DNA of 64,000 nucleotides from Oreohelix idahoensis (lineage: Eukaryota; Mollusca; Gastropoda; Stylommatophora; Oreohelicidae). How positions within the stretch are numbered: the first letter of the stretch is position 1; each line of letters opens with the position of its first letter. The notes under the pieces were generated by a model. It was not told the origin of the DNA, did no database searches, and was given only the letters and a program-made list of their open reading frames with translations. The stretch spans positions 310,001 to 374,000 of the forward strand of contig JAMPIV010013758.1 of the NCBI GenBank assembly GCA_024509875.1, written 5' to 3'. Below, one piece after another: positions 57,323 to 64,000 of the stretch. Position numbers and translations under genes: made by a program.

Positions 57323-57848
57323 CTGGAAAGACAATTTCATAAAACATTGTACAGGCATCCTGTCTTGAAACAGAAAGCTTTGTCAGATATTACTAGAACT
57401 TTGTCCTAGTTGTTTTCTGTAATTTACTACATTTGTAACTCTAAATTCCCAGAAATTAATTCACTATCAACTTTCCTTAATTATTTGATAATGATGTACA
57501 AGAAGTAAATACTGCAACTATTAAACTGTTAGGTAGTGAGTATTATTATATTAATAAAGGAACACCACCAGTTGAGATCATTCTGTCAAAAGCTCTTTTA
57601 AAATGTATTAAACAGAAATGTTAGGCCCAGTATGTTCACAGAGGAGATTTCATTCCTCAGCTGTATCTCTTTTGTTAGGTTTTTGTCCTTGGGCCTTATT
57701 TTTACTTTTATGGAGAGATCTAGATACCAGCATTTCAATTATGACCAGGTTGTTATAAACAACTGTTGTTCAATTTAACAACCAAAAGTCCTGTAATACT
57801 GTTCTTTTCTTATATCTCATTCACTGTTTATCCAGAATAAGAACTTAC
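57323..57848 (-). other. Intron, no internal feature
   Basis: Intron sequence between two LamG exons, AT-rich, bounded by GTAAGT at 57848 and CCAG at 57323. Nothing else is seen. Confidence 0.6.
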
Positions 57849-58024
57849 ATCACTTGAAACTGTAATTTTGGCCAGGGACAGCTGTTCTTTAGTTTCAGCA
57901 TAAAAGTCTACAGATTCCTTGCCAGAGCAAACAGCCAAAGACTGTCGCACCTGACAGTCTCCATTGGCAACAAGGGTTTGCTGGGAACTTGCAGAGGTAT
58001 GTTTGTACTTGATGATGATGTAAA
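57849..58024 (-). CDS. Pif/BMSP-like gene, LamG exon
   Basis: A 176-nt exon with acceptor CATTTCAG and donor GAT then GTAAGT. With the split Val codon it reads VYIIIKYKHTSASSQQ, then TLVANGDCQVRQSLAVC and KESVDFYAETKEQLSLAKIT. The run 'NGDC' followed by a short strand, and the alternating hydrophobic pattern, fit the first half of a LamG-like jelly roll. I recall a very similar NGDC arrangement in Pif-type shell proteins, but no alignment was possible here. Two cysteines (NGDC and LAVC) may be bridged. Confidence 0.75.
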
Positions 58025-58135
58025 CTGAAATGGCAAACATGTGGAGTCAGTAAGTATTTTATTGGAAATTTGTCAAATTTTGTCTTTGTTGCTTATATCA
58101 CAAAACATTTTTTCATAGTTGTAAAATGTATCTTC

Positions 58136-58264
58136 TTCTTCTTCTTCTTCCGTCCTTAGCCACCGACCGTCAAAGCAGTCAGTGGCCATTACGCCTAGTG
58201 GCGTCTTAGGGCAACAGCAGATAGGTTTTCTTTGCCATTGTTTCCCATCACGCCTATTGGCGTC
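58136..58264 (-). mobile_element. 129-bp LINE C 3' tail with 13-bp TSD
   Basis: Begins with (TTC)n, then CGTCCTTAGCCACCGACCGT, CAAAGCAGTCAGTGGCCATT and ACGCCTAGTGGCGTCTTAGG. These are nearly identical to the 3' UTR of the LINE at 63478-63560. Flanking repeats AAAATGTATCTTC lie at 58123-58135 and 58265-58277. It sits in the large intron of the Pif-like gene, on the same strand as the gene. Confidence 0.88.
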
Positions 58265-58833
58265 AAAATGTATCTTCAACCCTAACTATTGTATTGTCAG
58301 TTCTACTGTGTGGCTTTGAAAAATGGAGAATAACAAAAACAACAAATAAGAAGATATGGACTTCTGTGGATGGATACTTGCATAGAATGGAAGGATTGAA
58401 ATGGTATGACAAGGTTACCAATGTGGGGGAACTTATGACAAGAACTGAACAAGTGCCTGTGGGAAAAGGATAGAGCAGAGAAAGATAACAACTACAGTAA
58501 AAGTGTATAATCATGAAGAATTTGACACAGGAACTTAAACAATGGTAAATGTTAACATTGCCATATGCAATTTTTGTGTTGAATTTTTACCATGGCTTTG
58601 AAACCAGTTAGTGCAAATTTGATTGTTCCTTATGCACCCGAAATCAACACTTAGATAAAATAATGCAACAGCTGGTTCATATCTATGTTACATCAACATT
58701 TAAATAGGTTGTTATTTATCAAGGTGGAATCAAAATTTAGATATAAATTATTGCAGTAGTGTCCACAGATATGTTTGCATTGATATCCACAGACATACAT
58801 TAATACAGATATACTTGCATATGTTGGTATATA

Positions 58834-61187
58834 CAGTAGAACTCCATTTATCCGAACCCCAATTATCCGAACATCCAATAATCCGAACACTTTTTCCAGA
58901 AAAAAAAAAATCAGATGCCACAGTCACGTTAGACTAAAATTCTGAATCTTTTGATGCGGCAAACTTCAAATGTGTGCGACCAATTTGTAGAGAATGGGAT
59001 GGCTAATGGTCGGTCGCTTACGTACAGGAAGTCAGTTAGATCATAAAGTCAGTTAATATCTGGTTTATCAATCCAGTGTACGTGTGCGTTCTAGGTAGAA
59101 CACTGGCTAAACAGACAGTTCAACTTAAAATAATTGTGTCTGCTACTACAGCAGAATAATTTTGGTGTACAAGTATTTCTCTGTGCGATATGGCATCTTC
59201 CAGTAGGCCTAAAGCATATAAAAGGAACCGCAATGTTTTGTCAATTGAAACGAAAACAGAAAATTATCAAGAGACTAGGACAAGGTGAAACTGTGTCTTC
59301 ACTTGCGAGGATTTTCAATGTTGGGAAAGCTACCGTCTCTGACATCAAAAGTAACAAGGATAAAATTATGAGTTTTGCATCGAAATTTGATAGTGAAAAT
59401 TGGTCGAAGAAACGTAAAACCATGAGAAATGCGAAAGATGTGAAATTGGAAGAGGCTTTGTATATATGGTTTGTGCAAAGAAGAAGCAAAGGGGAACCTA
59501 TCTCTGGTTCTCTGTTGTGTGAAAAGGCACTTCAGTTCAACAATCAACTTGACGGTCCTCCTGACTTTAAGGCTAGCCAGGGATGGTTAAGAAACTTTAA
59601 ATCTCGTCATGGCATACGAGAATTGGAGATTCAAGGGGAATCTTTATCTAGCGATGCAACTGCCGCTAAAAATTTTAAAGAAACATTCTTGGCTTTTTTT
59701 TTGGAAGAAGAAGGTTATTCACTCGATGATGTGTATAATGCCGATGAGACTGGCTTATACTGGAAATCATTGCCTCAAAAATCACTTGCATCTCAGCGCG
59801 AAGCAGCTGCCCCTGGGTTTAAAAAGTGCAAAGAGAGAGTAACAATTTTGGTAGCCGCTAATGCCAGTGGAAGTCATCGTTTACCGGTGCTAATGATCGG
59901 CAAAGCCAAAAAACCACGTTGTTTAAAGAATGTGACATGTCTCCCATTGTGTTACAAAGCACAGAAGAGTGCTTGGATGAATAGTGAAATATTTCTTGAT
60001 TGGTATACAAATCAGTTCATCCCAAATGTGAAGAGGTTGAGAGAACAAGAAAAGAAAAACTGGAAAAGTAATTCTTCTACTGGACAATGCACCATCTCAT
60101 CCAGAGAAGGATACATTGAATGCAGTTGATGCAAATTTTAAAGTAATTTTTCTGCCTCCCAATGTAACAGCACTGATTCAACCAATGGATCAGGGTGTTA
60201 TAGCAAAGCTTAAAAAGATGTACAAGAAGGAAGTCCTGCGTCGTTTATTGTTGGCTGAAGATGAAGAAAGTGTGGTGGCGTTTTCCAAAAAGCTTAATAT
60301 CAAAGACTGCTGCTATATGTTAGCTGATGCTTGGACCACCCTGTCACAAGATAATCTCAACAAGGCTTGGAGTAGATTGCTTGGGAAAAAAGGAGGAAAT
60401 GAAACTACTGCAGTGGACACAAATGATGATTGTATAAATGAAGTTGTGGAACTGTTTCAAGCAATGCCCGGATTTTCGGACTGTGACAAAGATGATGCAC
60501 ACATGTGGCTAGAAGATGATAATGATTCTGGTTTTCAGTTTTTGAACGATGAAGAAATTTTGTCTTTTGTGCAAGAAGAAAACCAAATACATGTAGTGAC
60601 CGATGATGAAGACTCCTCAGAAGTACATGATGCACTTGTAGATTATGAAGAAAAACCAAAACGTCGACCAAGTCCTGAAGAGGCCTTTATAGCACTAGAA
60701 ACAGCGATGGCTTGGTACGAGCAAGAAGATGACAGCTGTCCTACACAGCTTCTGCTGTTGAAGAGAATGCGGGACTTAGCAGCCAAAAAGAGACTATCCA
60801 GTTTGGTGCAAAAGAGGATTCCTCATTATTTTAAATAGTGGGCTACATCTGTGCAAGTACATATATACGTAAGTTGCGCCTGGTTTTGAATCGTTTGTAA
60901 TGTTATTTTGAAAACATTTCTCTTTCTTAACAAAAATAATTAATACAAGTAGTACATGCACTGCAGTGTAATAAAAGATTTTGGTGATACAGTGATCTAA
61001 TACAGTGTGGGTATTATTATTACAGTACAAGTAAATATGTTTTATAGTGTATTTTCCTTGTGATGGTTAATTATTTTTAGAAATATGTGTACATGTACTC
61101 GATACATTATGTAATCCAATTATCCGAACATTTGATTATCCGAACGATGCTCGGTCCCATGGGGTTCGGATAAATGGAGTTCTACTG
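58834..61187 (+). mobile_element. Tigger/pogo DNA transposon, 2.35 kb
   Basis: The inverted ends begin CAGTAGAACTCCATTTATCC and continue GAACCCCA at both termini, with target TA on each side (58832-58833 and 61188-61189). Subterminal copies of TTATCCGAAC recur at 58861-58890 and 61117-61146. It lies in an intron of the Pif-like gene in the opposite orientation. Confidence 0.95.
59190..60838 (+). pseudogene. Tigger/jerky-type transposase with two frameshifts
   Basis: The true start is the ATG at 59190 (MASSSRPKAYKRNRNVLSIE). One extra A near 59257 shifts into the frame starting around IIKRLGQGETVSSLARIFNV, the CENP-B/HTH_psq helix-turn-helix. Then come KASQGWLRNFKSRHGIRE (CENP-B-type second DNA-binding domain) and DDVYNADETGLYWKSLP with the first catalytic Asp of the DDE_1 domain. 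Near 60055-60070 a second extra A moves the frame. It resumes VILLLDNAPSHPEKDTLN (second Asp), LPPNVTALIQPMDQGVIAKL, with the third catalytic Asp in QPMDQG, and an acidic tail ending VQKRIPHYFK. Both shifts lie in A-runs. Otherwise length and domain order are complete. Confidence 0.93.
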
Positions 61188-61811
61188 TACTATTTCCAAG
61201 ATATCCAGGAAGGGTGAGGGGCCAATATCTTCAGACATTTCCATGATGACAATAGCTATTATTTGAGTGATGCTCACAGTCAAATATTTCAGTAATATTC
61301 ATTTATATTTTAACTGATGCTCATATATGCATTATCTTAGCAGTGTTTTTTACTCTAGTCAATGCATTGGAACTCGAGTAGGACTTAAGTCACCACAACC
61401 ACTTGACTTGGGACTTGCCAATTTAGGCCGTCTTCATTCATAAGACACTCATATGGAGAAAGTAAAATGTTTTTGTTTAAATTGATAAAATTAAAGCAGC
61501 CAGTAAATGAAATACTAAAAATAGAGATAATAGTTTTTCATTATTATTTACAGTGATTGATATAATTGTTTGAATTGTGCGTGACCACACAAAGTTTTAT
61601 ATAAAAACGAGACTCAATTTGAAAGCTACTTTAGGAACTTGAGACTCTTCTTGAGACTTGTAATAAGAGACTTGAGACTTGTTAAGTACGACTTGAAGAC
61701 AACTCTGTGTTTTAGTAATTTCTATTCATTTCAATACACCGACTAGTCATCAGGGCACAGATATACATTGTATAGGGTAAAGCAAGGACGTATAAGAAAG
61801 AACCAGCTCAC

Positions 61812-62021
61812 CTGTACTTCCAAATTCCATGTTAGAAAGTCCAGGAATGGTCAGCCTGCTTTTGCCATTGAAGTATGCCTTGCCATCCTTGAAAGTGACA
61901 CCTGTATTGTTTACCCAGAACTGGTTTACAGAGGAGTCTGTGGCATCATTGCTATCAAATGTAAGGGTCAAGGTTGACTTGCACAGATCATCATCCTTGC
62001 TTTCACTATCATCATTGTCAT
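61812..62021 (-). CDS. Pif/BMSP-like gene, acidic linker plus LamG start
   Basis: A 210-nt exon with acceptor CACAATGAAG (AG at 62023-62022) and donor ACAG then GTGAGC, phase 1 at both ends. It starts DDNDDSESKDDDLCKSTLTL, an Asp-rich linker, then TFDSNDATDSSVNQFWVNN, GVTFKDGKAYFNGKSRLTI and PGLSNMEFGST. The 'L-TFD...V-FKDGKA-FNG-S.L.IP' pattern is the opening of a LamG domain. Acidic linkers are common in shell-matrix proteins and thought to bind calcium. The intron downstream (61811 to 58025) contains the Tigger element and a LINE tail. Confidence 0.78.
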
Positions 62022-63101
62022 CTTCATTGTGAGAGGAGATAACAAAGTATATTATTAATGCAAAGATGTGTGAAAGTTCTGAGAGGTAAAATTATGATAT
62101 GTTAATATTTATCTGAAGGAAACTTTAATGATATGATTAATAGGAATCTGATGGGAGTTTTAAGGATATGATTAAGATATATCTGATGGGAACTTCAATG
62201 ATATAATCCATACAAATCTGATGGAAACTGTAATGATATGACTATCTGATAAGAGTTTTACATAGTTAACATTTTCCTCATGGGAACTTTAATATATGAT
62301 TAAGATTTATGGAATGAGATCTTAAGTGATATTGTTAGGTTTTTTACAACACATTTGAACGTAATCTAAAACATCATTTCTTAACACAATGCCAAATGCG
62401 TTTCATCGATACAACTAGCTTCTAAGGTTTAAATTGTTACTAAACTCATTTTATGATAATATTACTAAATCAAAGAATAAAGTATCACACATTTTTAGTA
62501 AAATCTCAGGAAGGATAGAACTTTGGAGAACACTACAAAATGTACGTATTAAAGAATAAGGACAGCTTATTACTTAGGATATTCATTTGGAGAAAAAATT
62601 ATTTTTTAGTAATCTCTACTGCAAGGGAAGAAGAGGACACACATTAAATTATTTGGAAACAATAAACAAGTGTCCAGTTTTACATTAAAAACTCCATCAC
62701 TGTATACATTTCAGGCTTAAAAAAACTACAAAAAAATGGAAAATATACTATTTGGCAACATATAAAAACAGATAAAAATCGTAAACAATGTTTTACATGC
62801 ATGTCAAATAAAGAGACTGACGAAAAGATAGGAACACTTTATAATAGGATTTGTTTAACTTATTGATAGATTTTAAAAAAATGTGAAAATGAAGAAAAGG
62901 GAAGCAATTAAAAAAAACCCAGACAAACTAATAAGTAATATCTGAGATTCGTGACAGCCTACCCACAATGAAGAGACCTAAATAGTACACTTGCCAAAGT
63001 TTTGCACTATATTATTTTCCAAATAGCCTGTTTTGAGTCATTACATTACACACTGTTGATAATCATAACTTTAGGTATGATTACTACAGATATGAACCTA
63101 C
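62022..63101 (-). other. Intron with degenerate ~48-bp tandem repeat
   Basis: At about 62085-62325 units built on ATCTGATGGGAACTTTAATG and ATATGATTAA repeat four to five times with strong divergence. The rest is AT-rich and without identifiable elements. Confidence 0.6.
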
Positions 63102-63248
63102 CTGTAAGATCATAAGTACAAATGCAACTGTAAGGATCGTAAGCAAGAGTTGCTGGGCATGGTCTATGAATCCATGTTACACCGTTGAACTGTAAGAATC
63201 CAGATTTGTCACCAGGGATGAATTTCTTATCTGGGCAGTTGTTTTCTG
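63102..63248 (-). CDS. Pif/BMSP-like gene, chitin-binding (peritrophin-like) exon
   Basis: A 147-nt exon, phase 1-1. It reads [38 protein letters not shown] and [10 protein letters not shown]. The cysteine pattern C-x20+-F-x-x-x-W-x-x-R-x-CP-x-x-L-x-Y-x-x-x-x-x-C-x-C and the aromatic residues are those of type-2 chitin-binding (CBM14/peritrophin-A) modules, which bind chitin outside the cell. The acceptor is doubled (CAGCAG, 63246-63251). Together with the acidic linker and LamG exons it supports a Pif/BMSP-type shell-matrix or cuticular protein. The 5' part, which in Pif carries a VWA domain and further chitin-binding modules, would lie beyond the right edge. Confidence 0.75.
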
Positions 63249-63272
63249 CTGATTTAAAACAGGAAAGATTAT

Positions 63273-63476
<204 letters not shown>

Positions 63477-63477
63477 T

Positions 63478-64000
63478 CTTCTTCTTCTTTGATCCTTAGC
63501 CGCCGACCGTCAAAGCAGTCAGTGGCTATCACGCCTAGTGGCGTCTTGTAGGGCAACAACAAATTGATTCCACTTTGCTCGGTCGGCGGCCATCCTTCGT
63601 ACAGTGCCCCAACTCTGGTTCATTCTTTGCATCTCAGCCTCCACAGTCCTCCGCCAGGTTGTTTTTGGTCGGCCTCTCTTTCGTTTTTCTTCAGGAGTCC
63701 AAAGCACAGCTGTTCTTGTGATGGCATCAGGGTCTCTTCTGAGGACATGGCCAACCCAGCTCCAGCGTCTGCCAGCTATGATGATGTGCATGTCCTCTTG
63801 CTTGCTCCAAGTAAGCAGATCTTGGTTGGTGATGGTATTCTGCCAAAAGATTCGGTGAATATTTCTTAGGCATGTTGTGTGAAAAGAGGACAATTTTTGA
63901 CATTTCCTTCTCTGTAACTCTCCAGCATTCCGCGCCATAGAAAAGCACAGAAAGCACACAGCTCTGATATAATCTTAATTTTGTGCTTGTGCTGTACTGA
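63478..64000 (-). mobile_element. LINE C, 3' end (continues past the window edge)
   Basis: On the minus strand the element ends with a short 3' UTR (63492-63518 and part of the coding end) and a (GAA)n tail read as (TTC)n at 63478-63491. It is the source family of the short tails at 8012 and 58136. The 5' part is outside the window. Confidence 0.85.
63519..63959 (-). pseudogene. LINE C protein, C-terminal region (partial)
   Basis: The 146-codon open frame includes HTTCLRNIHRIFWQNTITNQ, WSWVGHVLRRDPDAITRTAV and EEKRKRGRPKTTWRRTVEAE, ending [10 protein letters not shown]. It is the post-polymerase tail of an RTE-like LINE protein: the W-GHVLR and GRPK-TWRRT motifs are shared, in diverged form, with LINE B. 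The polymerase itself is not in this frame within the window. Another frame (63727-63957, LSVLFYGAECWRVTEKE) holds the immediately upstream motif, so a frameshift lies near 63900. Confidence 0.82.

Overview
The window is eukaryotic, intron-bearing DNA packed with transposons. It is most likely from a mollusc or another lophotrochozoan. The main clue is a multi-exon gene on the minus strand at the right end. It joins a chitin-binding (peritrophin-like) module, an acidic linker and a laminin-G-like domain, the arrangement known from Pif/BMSP shell-matrix proteins. No bacterial operons, rRNA, tRNA genes or CRISPR arrays are visible. Most of the open frames lie in non-LTR retrotransposons or Tc1/mariner/pogo DNA transposons.

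Left end (1-4.65 kb): an extremely C-poor, G/T-rich stretch with no recognisable gene. From about 4.65 kb the skew reverses and C exceeds G. From 7.1 to 11.35 kb lie nested tandem repeats carrying many TATATAAA boxes and YY1-like CCGCCATCTTG motifs, plus a separate 206-bp satellite. This array runs directly into the 5' part of a LINE (endonuclease start) on the same strand.

Middle (11-25 kb): degenerate LINE and SINE fragments. Several are proven insertions with 8-13 bp target-site duplications. Two segments of a non-coding repeat (R1 and R2) recur at 38-40 kb and 43-47 kb. A broken mariner-like transposase follows. The last coding exon of an omega-like glutathione S-transferase lies on the minus strand at 24.7-25.1 kb.

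25.5-33.4 kb: a tandem array S-L-S-L-S. S is a SINE plus an AT-rich minisatellite, and L is a 5'-truncated RTE-type LINE on the minus strand. The first two units are nearly identical with a 3,261-bp period. The second unit ends in an indel-rich junction.

35.1-51.2 kb: a second, decayed LINE (35.1-37.8 kb), a minisatellite, repeat R1 again, then two versions of one segment carrying R2, a first GST exon and a Tc1 element. The version at 42.8-45.7 kb is badly corrupted by indels and G-runs. The version at 45.7-51.2 kb is clearer and has a readable N-terminal GST exon.

51.7-64 kb: a nearly intact Tc1-like element with one in-frame stop, AT-rich DNA, then the Pif-like gene (exons from about 55.2 to 63.25 kb, minus strand). 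Its introns hold a 2.35-kb Tigger/pogo element with a twice-frameshifted transposase, a 129-bp LINE tail, and several small tandem repeats. The right edge is the 3' end of a third LINE family. Only the GST and Pif-like exons look like host genes, and both are partial as seen here.
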